Shown here one piece after another: positions 23,473-32,346 of a DNA stretch of 43,605 bases (its first letter is position 1; each line of letters starts with the position of its first letter). A program made the translations under genes and the position numbers. This stretch comes from an uncultured Anaerolineales bacterium (GTDB lineage Bacteria; Chloroflexota; Anaerolineae; Anaerolineales; UBA6663): positions 1 through 43,605 of the forward strand of contig CALFZO010000138.1 in NCBI GenBank assembly GCA_937952305.1. The letters are read 5' to 3'. The notes under the pieces were generated by a model, which was given only the letters and a program-made list of their open reading frames with translations, was not told where the DNA came from and did no database searches.

Positions 23473-26400
23473 ATGACCGACCAGGGAAACGTATCTCTCA
23501 GTGCCCAGGGCGATGTGATGGTCGGCGGCGACGTCATCGGCCGCGACAAGATCATCCACAACATCCAGAACATCGTCCAACGCGCGCTGTCGGCGGCCGA
23601 GGAGGCCCAGACCGCGCGCGAATTGGAAGTGCAGGCCCTGGCCAAAGGCGTCGGCGATTTCGCCCGGAGCCTGCAGGCGCGCGCCGGCGTGGACACGGTC
23701 ACCCGCGGCAACCCCTACAAGGGCCTGCTCACCTACCGCCTGAGCGACGCCACCCTTTTCTTCGGCCGCACCCGGGCCGTGAACGACGTCCTGGAGCGCC
23801 TCAGCCGCGGCCCGCTCAGCATCCTGCACTCCGAGTCCGGCGCCGGCAAGTCGTCCCTGATCCAGGCCGGCGTGATGCCGCAGCTGATCGGCCGCGGCCA
23901 CCTGCCCATCTACCTGCGGCCCTACAAGGTCGAGCCCTACCTGGCCATCAAGCGCGCCTTCCTGGCCGACCTCGGCGTGGCGCCGCTGTTGGCCACCGGC
24001 CCGCTGCGGGATTTTTTGCGCCAGGTGGGGACCGTGCTCGGCCAGGACTGCCGCCTGTACATCTTCCTGGATCAGGCCGAAGAGCTCTTCACCCAGCAGC
24101 CGGAGGCGGCCCGCGCCGAATTCGTGCGCGAGCTGGCCGAGTGCCTGGACGACGAGTCGCTCAACGTCCGCTGGACGCTGGCGCTGCGCACCGAGTTCTT
24201 CGGCGAGTTGGCCAATTTCCGCCCGCAGATCCGCGACCCGTTCGTCAACGACTACCGCCTCAACCGCCTGACGCTCGACGAAGCGCGCCAGGTGGTGACC
24301 GAGCCCGCCAAGCGGCGCGGCGTGGTGTATGAGCCGGGACTGGTGGACCGCCTGGTGCAGGACCTAGGCACGGCCGAGATCTCGCCGCCCGAGATCCAGA
24401 TCGTGTGCTCGGGCCTGTACGACAGCCTGCCGCCGGCCGAAAGCGTGGCCATCCGCACCATCACCCAGGCCAGGTACGACCAGGAGAACGGCGCGGCCGG
24501 CCTGCTGCGGGATCACCTGGACCGGGTGCTGACGCGTGACGTGCCCGAACCTCTGCGCGTGGCCGCCCGTCGCCTGCTGGAAGCCATGATCTCGTCCGAG
24601 GGCCGGCGCGTCATCCGACCGCGCTCCGCGCTGCTCCAGGAAATCAGCGGCCTGAACGTCAGCGCCGAGCAGTTCGACACGCTCATCAGCCAGCTCAGCG
24701 ACAGCCGGCTGGTGCGCGGCCACGAGCCCAACCAGGACAACCCTGAGCCGGGCTATGAGCTGGCCCACGATTACCTGGTGGCCAAGATCGGGCTGGACCC
24801 GGCCGTGCAGGCGCGCAAGGCCGCGCAGGAGCTGCTGGAGAGCGAGACCGAGAACTTCAAGCGCTTCAAGACTCTGCTGGACGATGACAAGCTGGCCATC
24901 CTGGAGCCGCGCGCCAAGGAACTGGCGCTGACGCCGGAGGGCAAGGCGCTGCTGGACCAGAGCCGGGCCGCGCTGCGGCGCCGGCGCGGCGTCCTGGTCG
25001 GCGGGACCGTGCTGGCGATCATCCTGCTGATCATCGGCGTCGTCTCGGCCGGCCTGGCCTACACGGCCACACAGCAGCTCGGCCAGGCGCAGAGCGCGGC
25101 CAGCACCGCCCAGGTGGCAGCGACCCAGGCCGCGCGCGCGCAGTTCCAGTCGGTCATTGAGGCCGCCCAGGCCGCGGCCGCCGCCGCCACCAACATCGCC
25201 GTGGCGGACCGCGCCGCCGGCCTGCGCGCGACCGCCATCGTCGAGGTCACCCAGGCCGTCGCCCAGGTCACCCAGGCCGTCGCCCAGGTCGCCGACATTC
25301 AGCGCCAGGCCGTCGCCGCTCAGCGCGTGGTGCGCGGCCTGTTCGAGAAGAACCAACTGGTGCCCGTGGACGTCGGCCCGACGGCCATGGTGTTGGCCGG
25401 CGATACGCTCTGGGTGGCCAACGCCATCAGCAACACGATCCAGCCCATCGACCCCGCCACCGGGACGGCCGGCACTCCGCTGGTGGTTGGCCGCAACCCC
25501 ACCGCCCTGCTCTACGACGGGGCGCGGCTGTGGGTGGCCAACACGGAGGACAACACTGTCCAGGCTTTCGACCCGGCGACGGGCGCCGCAGTGGTGCCGG
25601 CCATCGCGGTCGGGCGCAGCCCGCTCGGCCTGGCCTATGATGGCCGCCTGGTCTGGGTGAGCAACGGCGACGACGATGCCGTGCAGGCCATCGACCCGGC
25701 CACGCGCCAGGTGGTGGAGACGCTGGCCGTCGGCGACCGGCCGTACGCGCTGGCCTTCGATGGCCGCAAGCTGTGGGTGGCCAACTGGTCGGACAGCACG
25801 CTGCAGACGATCGACCCGGTCAGCCGGCAGGTGGAGGCCGGCAGCCTGCGCGTCGGCTCGCGCCCGGTGGCCCTGCTCTTCGATGGGACGCGCCTGTGGA
25901 CGGCCAATCAGAACGACCGCGCCGCGCACGTGTCCGTCATCGACGTCGACGCGCGCCAAGTCCTGAACTCGGGCCAGCCGATCACGGTCGGCCTGAACCC
26001 GGTGGCGCTGGCCTACAACCCAGACAGCCAGCAGCTGTGGGTGTCGGTGCAGAGCGAGGACGCCATCCGGCCGGTGGACCCGGTCACGCTGCGCGTCGGC
26101 GCGCAGGTCAAGGTCGGGCGGCTGCCCTACGGCCTGGCCTACGCCCAAGGCCGGCTGTGGGTCGCCAACAACGGCAACAACGCCGTGCAGGTCGTCGACC
26201 CGCGGCTGGGCGATCTCTCGGACACGCTGGCCGTGGGCGAGGCGCCGCGTGCGCTGCTGGTGGAGCCGGCTCGGCAGTTCTTGTGGATCACGTATCAGAA
26301 CGCCAAAACCATCCAGCCGCTGGACCTGGTGAGCGGTCGGCTGGGCACGCGCTACCCGGTCGGCACGGAGCCGCGCGCCCTGGCCTACGACGGCACGCGG

Positions 26401-27072
26401 TTGTGGATCGTCAACGGCGGCGACGGCACGGTCCAGTCCATTAACCTGGCCACGAATGTCGTCAATGCGGCCGTGGACGTCGGCGCCAGCCCGCGCGACA
26501 TCGTCTTCGACGGCGTGCGCGCCTGGGTGGTGCTCGGCTCGGGCGGCTCCGGGCAGCGCGGCTCGGTGCGCCCGATCGACATCCAGACGCGCCGGCCCGG
26601 CGATGCGATCATCGTCGGCGTCAACCCGACCACGCTGTTCTTCGACGGCGCGCGCATCTGGGTGGCCAACAGCACCAGCAACACCATCCAGTCCATCGCG
26701 CCCACCAGCGGCCAGCTCGGGCCGGAGATCCCGGTGGGCAACTTCCCCAACGCCTTCGCCTGGGACGGAACGCGGCTGTGGGTGGCCAACCAGAACAGCA
26801 ATACCGTCCAGGCCATCGACCCGATCCGCAACACAGTCCTGGTGACGCTCTCGGTCAACACCGCGCCGATCGACCTGGCCTGGGACGGCACGCTGCTGTG
26901 GGTGGCCAACTTCACCGGCAAGACCATCCAGAGCATCGACCCGGCCACCAACACCGTCGGGACGCCCATCCCCGTAGACAGCCGGCCGCGCGCCCTGGCC
27001 TTCGACGGCACGCGGCTGTGGATCGCCAACCAGGACGGCAACAACCTGCAGTACCTGACGGTGAAGAAGTAA
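23473..27072 (+). CDS. STAND ATPase with membrane helix and 14-blade beta-propeller
   Basis: 1199 aa. The first 25 residues are a Gly/Asp/Val repeat (GNVSLSAQGDVMVGGDVIGRDK), as found at the start of many bacterial STAND proteins. A nSTAND-type NTPase follows (about 75-470): GRTRAVNDVL, Walker A ESGAGKSS with Lys126, Walker B IFLDQAEE with Asp200, RTEFFGEL, LTLDEARQVV. A transmembrane helix (about 506-530) and an Ala/Gln-rich coiled coil (530-600) follow. Residues 635-1199 hold 14 repeats with the pattern LWVAN-x5-(V/I)Q-x-IDP, each about 40 residues, matching two seven-bladed propellers. Known STAND proteins are switch ATPases with a sensor repeat domain; here the propeller would be extracellular. 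Two bases separate it from the ABC exporter gene. Confidence 0.93.
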   Translation: MTDQGNVSLSAQGDVMVGGDVIGRDKIIHNIQNIVQRALSAAEEAQTARELEVQALAKGVGDFARSLQARAGVDTVTRGNPYKGLLTYRLSDATLFFGRTRAVNDVLERLSRGPLSILHSESGAGKSSLIQAGVMPQLIGRGHLPIYLRPYKVEPYLAIKRAFLADLGVAPLLATGPLRDFLRQVGTVLGQDCRLYIFLDQAEELFTQQPEAARAEFVRELAECLDDESLNVRWTLALRTEFFGELANFRPQIRDPFVNDYRLNRLTLDEARQVVTEPAKRRGVVYEPGLVDRLVQDLGTAEISPPEIQIVCSGLYDSLPPAESVAIRTITQARYDQENGAAGLLRDHLDRVLTRDVPEPLRVAARRLLEAMISSEGRRVIRPRSALLQEISGLNVSAEQFDTLISQLSDSRLVRGHEPNQDNPEPGYELAHDYLVAKIGLDPAVQARKAAQELLESETENFKRFKTLLDDDKLAILEPRAKELALTPEGKALLDQSRAALRRRRGVLVGGTVLAIILLIIGVVSAGLAYTATQQLGQAQSAASTAQVAATQAARAQFQSVIEAAQAAAAAATNIAVADRAAGLRATAIVEVTQAVAQVTQAVAQVADIQRQAVAAQRVVRGLFEKNQLVPVDVGPTAMVLAGDTLWVANAISNTIQPIDPATGTAGTPLVVGRNPTALLYDGARLWVANTEDNTVQAFDPATGAAVVPAIAVGRSPLGLAYDGRLVWVSNGDDDAVQAIDPATRQVVETLAVGDRPYALAFDGRKLWVANWSDSTLQTIDPVSRQVEAGSLRVGSRPVALLFDGTRLWTANQNDRAAHVSVIDVDARQVLNSGQPITVGLNPVALAYNPDSQQLWVSVQSEDAIRPVDPVTLRVGAQVKVGRLPYGLAYAQGRLWVANNGNNAVQVVDPRLGDLSDTLAVGEAPRALLVEPARQFLWITYQNAKTIQPLDLVSGRLGTRYPVGTEPRALAYDGTRLWIVNGGDGTVQSINLATNVVNAAVDVGASPRDIVFDGVRAWVVLGSGGSGQRGSVRPIDIQTRRPGDAIIVGVNPTTLFFDGARIWVANSTSNTIQSIAPTSGQLGPEIPVGNFPNAFAWDGTRLWVANQNSNTVQAIDPIRNTVLVTLSVNTAPIDLAWDGTLLWVANFTGKTIQSIDPATNTVGTPIPVDSRPRALAFDGTRLWIANQDGNNLQYLTVKK

Positions 27073-27074
27073 CC

Positions 27075-29339
27075 ATGGCGACGACGGGACGGACGCGCCG
27101 CTCGGCCTGGCAGTCTTTGCGCGCCTACCTGGACCGGCAGCGCGGCCCGTGGGCGCTGGCGGCCCTGGCGCTGTTCGTGTCAGTCCTGGCCACGTCGGTG
27201 GCCCTGAGCCAGATTCGCGTGCTGGTGGATCAGGCGCTGCCGGCCAGCCTGGACCCGGCCACGCGCGCGGCCGGTCTGACCCAGGCGCGCGACACGCTCC
27301 TGGCCATGGTGGCGTTGACGCTCTTGGGCGTGGCCTTGATGCGCCAGGCCAGCGCCCTGATCGTCCGGCTGGCTCAGCGGCTCACCGTCGCGCTGCGCGC
27401 CGATTTCTTTGAGGCGCTGCTGGGCCAGCCGCCGGCCTTCTTCCGCGGACGCGAGCTGGGCCGCCTGATCAGCACCGGGCTCAACGACACCGAGACCGTC
27501 AGCGTCTTTCTGACGCAGGCCGTGCCGTTCATCCTGGTCAGCGTGGGCCAGCTGGTGCTGGCCGTCGCCTTCATGCTGCTGCTCAACTGGCCGCTGGCCC
27601 TGATCTGCATCGGCCTGGTGGTGTTCCTGCAGGCCTGGAGCCTGCGCGGCCTGGTGCCGCCGATGCAGCGGCTGGAGGCCGAGTATCGCAGCCAACTCGG
27701 CGAGGCCACCAGCCGCCTGAACGAAGCCCTGCTCGGCCTGCGCGATATCCAGATCTTCGGCCAGGAGACGCGGTTGGCGCGCGCCTTCCGCGGCCTGCTG
27801 GACCGGCTGGCCGGGACGATGGTCCAGAACATGGACCTGTCCGTCACGAACTTCGCGGTCTCCTACTCGCTGTCCGGGCTGGGGCAGGCCCTGATCTACG
27901 GCGCCGGCCTGCTGATTCTGATCGGCGCGCCCGGCCTGTTTGGCGGTCAGGTGGCGCCGGGTCTGCTGGCCAGCTTCGCGGCCTTCTTCGCCCAGTTCAC
28001 CAATCCGCTCGGCGCCCTCAGCGGCGCGCTGCTGCGCGCGCAGGGCCTGCTGGTGGCGGCCGGGCGCGTGTTCGACGTCCTGCACGTCCCGCCGGCCATC
28101 ACCAATCGGCCGGACGCCGCCGACCCCGGCCGGCTGCGGGGCCACATCCGCTTCGACGACGTCAGCTTCAGCTATGCGCCGGACGACCCGGACGCCTGGC
28201 GCGTCAAACACATCTCGCTCGAAATCAAGCCCGGCCAGAAGGTGGCGTTTGTGGGCGGCTCCGGCAGCGGCAAGACCACGCTGCTCAACTTGGTGGCGCG
28301 CTTCCAGGACGTCACCGCCGGCCGCATCCTGGTGGATGGCCACGATGTGCGCGATCTCCCGTTGGCGGCCCTGCGCCGCAACCTGGGTCTGGTGGCCCAG
28401 AACTTCACGTTGTTCCGCGGCAGCGTGGCCGAGAATATCCGTTTCGGCCAGCCGGAGGCCGAGGCTGCCGCCGTCGCCGCCGCCGCCGAGATCGGCTACG
28501 TCACCGAGTTTCTGGACAAGCTCGACCACGGCCTGGAGACGCAGCTCGGCGAGTTGGGCCAGGGCCTGAGCGGCGGCCAGAAACAGCGTGTCGGCATCGC
28601 GCGCGCCGCGCTGATGGACCCGGCCATCCTGATCCTGGACGAGGCCACCTCGGCCCTGGACGCCGAGAGCGAGGCGGCCGTGACGCGCGCGCTGGATGCG
28701 ATGGCGCGCGGGCGCACGACGCTGGTCATCGCCCATCGCCTCAACACCATCCGCAACGCCGACCTGATCGTGCTGCTGGGGACGGACGAGCGCGGCGACG
28801 GCGTGCTGCGCGCCGTGGGCACCCACGAGCAGCTCATGGAGACCTCACCCGAGTATGCTGAGCTGTACGGGCGCCAGCGCCGCAAGGCCATCCTCATGCC
28901 CATCGGGCCGCTGTACGACACCACACCGGCCTTGCCCACGGTTCTGGGCCTGGCCTCGGCCTACAAGGCCCCGGTTTTCCTGCTGGACTTCGGCCCGCTC
29001 CGCCAGGCCACCGGCGCCGAGGATCGGCGCTTCGGCATCACCGTGCCGATCACGGCCCAGGACCCGCGCCTGATCAACGCCCGGCACCTGTGGCGCGTCC
29101 AGAACCTGCAGCGCGAATTGGCGTCAGAGGGGATCGCCTACAAAATCATCGACCCGCCGGCCGAGGACATGGACTGGGTCGACGTCACGCTGCGGGCGAT
29201 CGCCCAGACCGACGCCACCCACCTGGTGGCCGTCGATAACGTGCTGGTGCCGATGGAGAAGCTGCGCGAGAGCATCCGTCTGATCGAGCGCAAAGGCGGC
29301 GTGGAGTACATCCTGGTCAACCCGATCGCGGGGGTGTGA
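27075..29339 (+). CDS. ABC exporter fused to a USP-like C-terminal domain
   Basis: 754 aa from ATG 27075. The frame is open further upstream but only as a shadow of the STAND gene. Residues about 20-340 are an exporter-type six-helix membrane domain. The nucleotide-binding domain has Walker A GGSGSGKTT (about 394-402), Q-loop, signature LSGGQKQRV (about 497), Walker B ILILDEATS and the H-loop AHRL. The protein has about 150 extra residues after residue 600: AILMPIGPLYDT, APVFLLDFGPL and THLVAVDNVLVP, a Rossmann-like universal-stress-protein pattern. The exporter is a half-transporter expected to dimerise; substrate unknown. It lies 2 bases after the STAND gene and shares one base with the next gene. 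Confidence 0.93.
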   Translation: MATTGRTRRSAWQSLRAYLDRQRGPWALAALALFVSVLATSVALSQIRVLVDQALPASLDPATRAAGLTQARDTLLAMVALTLLGVALMRQASALIVRLAQRLTVALRADFFEALLGQPPAFFRGRELGRLISTGLNDTETVSVFLTQAVPFILVSVGQLVLAVAFMLLLNWPLALICIGLVVFLQAWSLRGLVPPMQRLEAEYRSQLGEATSRLNEALLGLRDIQIFGQETRLARAFRGLLDRLAGTMVQNMDLSVTNFAVSYSLSGLGQALIYGAGLLILIGAPGLFGGQVAPGLLASFAAFFAQFTNPLGALSGALLRAQGLLVAAGRVFDVLHVPPAITNRPDAADPGRLRGHIRFDDVSFSYAPDDPDAWRVKHISLEIKPGQKVAFVGGSGSGKTTLLNLVARFQDVTAGRILVDGHDVRDLPLAALRRNLGLVAQNFTLFRGSVAENIRFGQPEAEAAAVAAAAEIGYVTEFLDKLDHGLETQLGELGQGLSGGQKQRVGIARAALMDPAILILDEATSALDAESEAAVTRALDAMARGRTTLVIAHRLNTIRNADLIVLLGTDERGDGVLRAVGTHEQLMETSPEYAELYGRQRRKAILMPIGPLYDTTPALPTVLGLASAYKAPVFLLDFGPLRQATGAEDRRFGITVPITAQDPRLINARHLWRVQNLQRELASEGIAYKIIDPPAEDMDWVDVTLRAIAQTDATHLVAVDNVLVPMEKLRESIRLIERKGGVEYILVNPIAGV

Positions 29340-29539
29340 TGAAGCGCCCGTCTGCGCCGCCGCCCTACCCCGTCCGGCCGGGCGGCGGCATCGAGCTGCC
29401 GTCCGCCATTGTCCATGAGCTCTTCCACCTGGTGGTGGAGGGCCGGCGCGCCGACGCTATCGAACAGGTCATCGCCCTCACCGGCGCCAGCGCCCGCCAG
29501 GCCGGCCGCTACGTAGACACCCTCACCCGCCGCCGGTGA
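29339..29539 (+). CDS. Small L7/L12-C-terminal-like protein
   Basis: 66 aa. ATG 29339 overlaps the exporter stop in TGATG. After a Pro-rich start (RPSAPPPYPVRPGGG), residues 22-66 (VHELFHLVVEGRRADAIEQ, ALTGASARQAGRYVD) follow the helix pattern of the ribosomal protein L7/L12 C-terminal domain (GKKxxAIKxxREATGLGLKEAK). Such free-standing small proteins appear in Chloroflexota but have no assigned function. It is the third gene of the STAND-exporter unit and may be an interaction module for the unit. Confidence 0.8.
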   Translation: MKRPSAPPPYPVRPGGGIELPSAIVHELFHLVVEGRRADAIEQVIALTGASARQAGRYVDTLTRRR

Positions 29540-29560
29540 CCGCGCCGGCCGGTTAAATTG

Positions 29561-29594
29561 AAACCGGCCCCTGGCCACATGCCAGGAGCCGGTT
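29561..29594. terminator. Convergent bidirectional hairpin terminator
   Basis: AAACCGGC-C-CCTGGC (29561 on) pairs with GCCAGG-A-GCCGGTTT (to 29594) as a long stem with a 5-nt loop. It lies between the ends of the exporter unit (plus) and the 57-aa gene (minus). The T tracts are short on both sides. Confidence 0.6.
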
Positions 29595-29620
29595 TGCCTC
29601 GTCAATCCCGCGCGTTCAAA

Positions 29621-29794
29621 TCATTGGCCGCCCAGGAGCACGTACACCAGCAGCGCGACCGTCCCCAGGGCCGCGCCTTTCATAAGATCGGCCACCAGCG
29701 CATCCCACGGGAACGGCCCGACCGGGACAAGCTTCTTCCGCAAGACTGCCTTGCGAAACCACCGAAAGACCCACTTATCAGCTTCACCCCACAT
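29621..29794 (-). CDS. Small membrane protein, 57 aa
   Basis: A short frame starts at ATG 29794 with GGGAG 6 nt upstream. The first half is basic and Trp-rich (MWGEADKWVFRWFRK), then PFPWDAL and one transmembrane helix (about 36-55, MKGAALGTVALLVYVLLGG). It ends beside the convergent terminator. It has the look of a small single-pass membrane protein. I do not recognise the family. A good RBS, a clean start and hydrophobic-then-stop layout support it; coding potential was not computed. Confidence 0.72.
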   Translation of the reverse strand: MWGEADKWVFRWFRKAVLRKKLVPVGPFPWDALVADLMKGAALGTVALLVYVLLGGQ

Positions 29795-29877
29795 GGCCGC
29801 TCCCTTCGCTCAGCCAGATCCTACACTGACCGGGCTGCTCGGTCGGTTGGGATTGGGCAGATTTTGGGATGGGTCCC

Positions 29878-30876
29878 TCACGCAATGGGCGTCTTCATCC
29901 AGCCGGCGGTGTTGTGAAAGTCGGCGATCACGCCGCCGGCCGGGTTGAGCACCTCGCAGGCGGCGCGCTCCTCGGCGCTGAGCGTCCATTCGAGCACTGG
30001 CAGCAGCTCTTCCAATTGCGCCAGGGTGCGCGGCCCGACGAGCGGGGCTGTGATGCCGGGCTGATCCTTGCACCAGAGCACGGCCAGCTGCCCGGGCGTC
30101 TTGCCGAATTGGCGGGCCACCTCGGCGAAGCGCCGGCCGGCGTCGATCCCGCGGGCCGTGACGCGCTGGGCGTAGATGCTGCCGGGCAAACGCGCCGCGC
30201 GCGAGTCTTCTGGATAGGGCTGGTCAGCCGGGTAGCGGCCGGCCAGGAGGCCCTGGGCCAGCGGTGCCCACGGCAGGAGCGCCAACTGATGCGCCTGCGC
30301 CAGCGGCACCAGCTCATTCTCGATGCGGCGGTCCAGCAGGTTGTAAGGCGGCTGTTCGCTGACGTAGCGCGCCAGGCCGAGCCGTTCGCTCACGGCCAGC
30401 GCCTCCATCACGCGCCAGGCTGGATGCGTGCTGCACCCGAGGTAGCGGACCTTGCCGGCGCGCACCAGGTCGGTCAGCGCGCCGAGCGTCTCATCCACCG
30501 GGATCTCCGGGCTTGGCCGGTGGACCTGGTACAGGTCGATGTAGTCGGTGCCCAGCCGGCGCAGCGACTCCTCGCAGGCGCGCAGCAGATGCCGACGGGA
30601 GTTACCGGAGTCATTCGGGCCGGGGCCGGTGGGGAAGTGGAACTTGGTCGCCAGGAAGACCTGGTCGCGCCGGTCGGCCAGCGCCCGGCCCACCACGCGT
30701 TCGCTTTCGCCGGCGTGGTAGGAGTTGGAGGTGTCGACGAGGTTGATCCCGGCCGCCAGCGCCGCGTGGATCAGGCGCTGGGCCTCGGCTTCAGCGGTGG
30801 GTCCGCCCAGGTTCAGGGTGCCCAGACCGAGCGGCGCCAGCCGAACGCCGGTGCGGCCGAAGAGGCGGTAGTCCAT
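29878..30876 (-). CDS. Aldo/keto reductase
   Basis: 332 aa from ATG 30876, which has GGAGG 5 nt upstream; the upstream in-frame codons to 30909 overlap a terminator. The (beta/alpha)8 AKR marks are seen: RLFGRTGVRLAPLGLG at the N-terminus, catalytic Asp and Tyr in VDTSNSYHAGE, Lys in LATKFHF and His in YQVHRP. The GTPxxQLAVLWCKDQPG and GARTLAQLEE-like segments (GPRTLAQLEE) bind the NADPH phosphate part. It is a cytoplasmic NAD(P)H-dependent oxidoreductase of the YghZ/AKR13 type by look; the substrate cannot be told. Confidence 0.95.
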   Translation of the reverse strand: MDYRLFGRTGVRLAPLGLGTLNLGGPTAEAEAQRLIHAALAAGINLVDTSNSYHAGESERVVGRALADRRDQVFLATKFHFPTGPGPNDSGNSRRHLLRACEESLRRLGTDYIDLYQVHRPSPEIPVDETLGALTDLVRAGKVRYLGCSTHPAWRVMEALAVSERLGLARYVSEQPPYNLLDRRIENELVPLAQAHQLALLPWAPLAQGLLAGRYPADQPYPEDSRAARLPGSIYAQRVTARGIDAGRRFAEVARQFGKTPGQLAVLWCKDQPGITAPLVGPRTLAQLEELLPVLEWTLSAEERAACEVLNPAGGVIADFHNTAGWMKTPIA

Positions 30877-30907
30877 GAGGCCTCCGGTAGCGGGCCGGCC
30901 GGCGCAC

Positions 30908-30935
30908 AAAAAAGAGACGCACCACCGTGCGTCTC
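30908..30935 (-). terminator. Intrinsic terminator of the REC-kinase gene
   Basis: A perfect 9-bp stem GAGACGCAC/GTGCGTCTC (30914-30922 with 30927-30935) is followed on the minus strand by a run of six Ts (AAAAAA at 30908-30913 on the plus strand). Confidence 0.9.
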
Positions 30936-30957
30936 CCCGCGCGTTTGGCCGAGCGGC

Positions 30958-32175
30958 TCAGTGCGCGGCGACCGGCAGATCGAAGTAGAAGGTGCTGCCC
31001 TGGCCGGCGTCGCTCTCCAGGTAAACCTGGGTGGCATGCGCGGCGAGCAGCTTGCGGACGAGCGCCAGGCCGAGGCCCATGCCGCCGGCGCGGCGCGTGG
31101 TGGAACCATCCGACTGGTAGAACAGGGTGAAGATGCGGTCGCGCTCATCGGGCGGGATGCCCGGCCCCTCATCGCGCACGGCGAGGCGGACCGCGTCGCC
31201 CCGGCGTTCGGCCAGCACCTGCACCAGCCCGTCCTTGGGGCTGAACTTGACGGCGTTGTCCAGCAGGTGACGCAGGACGCGTGTCAGCGCGGCGGCGTCG
31301 GCGCGCACCGGCGGCAGCTCCGGCGGCACGGCCAGGCGCACGGTGATATTGCGGCGCTGGGCGCGCGGCAGCAGCGTCTGGACGGCGCTCTGGCAGACTT
31401 CGGAGACGGGCACCGGTTCCAGGTCCAGGGGGCGCCCGTGCACCTCATTGAAGTCAATGATGTCCTCGACCACGCGCTCCAGCTGCTCGGCGGCTTCCTC
31501 CGCCACGCGCAGGCCGCGGCGCTGCTCCGGGCTGAGCTCGCCCAGCGCCCCATCGGCCAGCAGCGTCACCGTGCCCTTCACGTGCAACAGCGGCGTGCGC
31601 AGCTCGTGCGAGACGTTGGCGATGAACTCAGATTTGAGCCGGTCCAGCTCGCGCAGCTCGCGCAGCGCTTTCTGCAGTTCGGCCGTGCGCTCGGTGACGC
31701 GCTCTTCCAGGGCGTGGTTGGCGGCGCGCAGCTGGTCGTACAGGCGCTTGATGCGCGCCAGCGACTTGACACGCGTGATAAGCTCGATGCTGTCGAACGG
31801 CTTGGAGATGAACTCGTCGGCGCCGGCCTCCGCGCCGCGCGTCCGTTCGCGCACGCCGCGCAGCGCCGTGATCAGCGCCACCGGCGTGTAGAGCGTGGCC
31901 GGATCGGCCTTGAGGCGCCGGCAGACCTCGAAGCCGTCCAGGTGCGGCATGACGACGTCGAGCAGGATCACGTCCGGGGCTTCGGCATGGGCCTTCTCGA
32001 GGGCCTCCTCGCCGTCCTCGGCGGTGACGATGTGGAAACCCTGTGTCCCCAGGATGTGGGCTAAGACTTCCAGGTTGCGCGGCTCGTCGTCCACGATCAG
32101 CACGACGCCCGCCGTTTCGGTGGGGGTGGTGGGCGAAGGGGTCGCCTCCAGGACGGAGCGCATTTCTTCGGGCAT
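30958..32175 (-). CDS. REC-HisKA-HATPase hybrid sensor protein
   Basis: 405 aa from ATG 32175. That start has no ribosome-binding site but has TAACAT exactly 7 bases upstream, as in leaderless genes; the frame is open to 32325, but that would run into the promoter of the divergent glgP. REC domain (about 20-140): VVLIVDDEP, phospho-acceptor Asp in LLDVVMP, Lys in ISKPFD. A short coiled coil follows, then HisKA with the intact H-box VSHELRTPL (about 190) and HATPase_c with LLDNAVKF, DEGPGI and GLGLALV. No transmembrane helix, so the protein is cytoplasmic and probably receives phosphate on REC from another kinase. Targets are not in this window. Confidence 0.93.
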   Translation of the reverse strand: MPEEMRSVLEATPSPTTPTETAGVVLIVDDEPRNLEVLAHILGTQGFHIVTAEDGEEALEKAHAEAPDVILLDVVMPHLDGFEVCRRLKADPATLYTPVALITALRGVRERTRGAEAGADEFISKPFDSIELITRVKSLARIKRLYDQLRAANHALEERVTERTAELQKALRELRELDRLKSEFIANVSHELRTPLLHVKGTVTLLADGALGELSPEQRRGLRVAEEAAEQLERVVEDIIDFNEVHGRPLDLEPVPVSEVCQSAVQTLLPRAQRRNITVRLAVPPELPPVRADAAALTRVLRHLLDNAVKFSPKDGLVQVLAERRGDAVRLAVRDEGPGIPPDERDRIFTLFYQSDGSTTRRAGGMGLGLALVRKLLAAHATQVYLESDAGQGSTFYFDLPVAAH

Positions 32176-32182
32176 AGCGTCA

Positions 32183-32188
32183 ATGTTA
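32183..32188 (-). promoter_or_regulatory. -10 of a probably leaderless transcript (REC-kinase)
   Basis: Minus strand TAACAT (32188-32183) ends seven bases before ATG 32175, which places the transcription start at or near the A of the ATG. Confidence 0.5.
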
Positions 32189-32304
32189 CCCAGGCTGGTG
32201 ACGCTGCCCAGAGCCGCGGGGTTACGAACTGGTTTGCCCCCCGGGCGGGCCGCAAGGACTTTGTTTAGCGGCCGATTCGGGTGTTTTCCCGGGTTTGGCC
32301 CGTG

Positions 32305-32313
32305 TGGTATAGT
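32305..32313 (+). promoter_or_regulatory. Extended -10 promoter of glgP
   Basis: TGGTATAGT (32305-32313) with no clear -35; the start GTG is 34 bases on, with GAGGAGGAG upstream of it. Confidence 0.7.
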
Positions 32314-32346
32314 TTTTCGTCGCATTGAGCGAGGAGGAGATCATCC

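Noticed and set aside
24364..26148. 594-aa minus-strand frame in the STAND gene
   Set aside because: Antisense of the propeller repeats, which makes it look repetitive.
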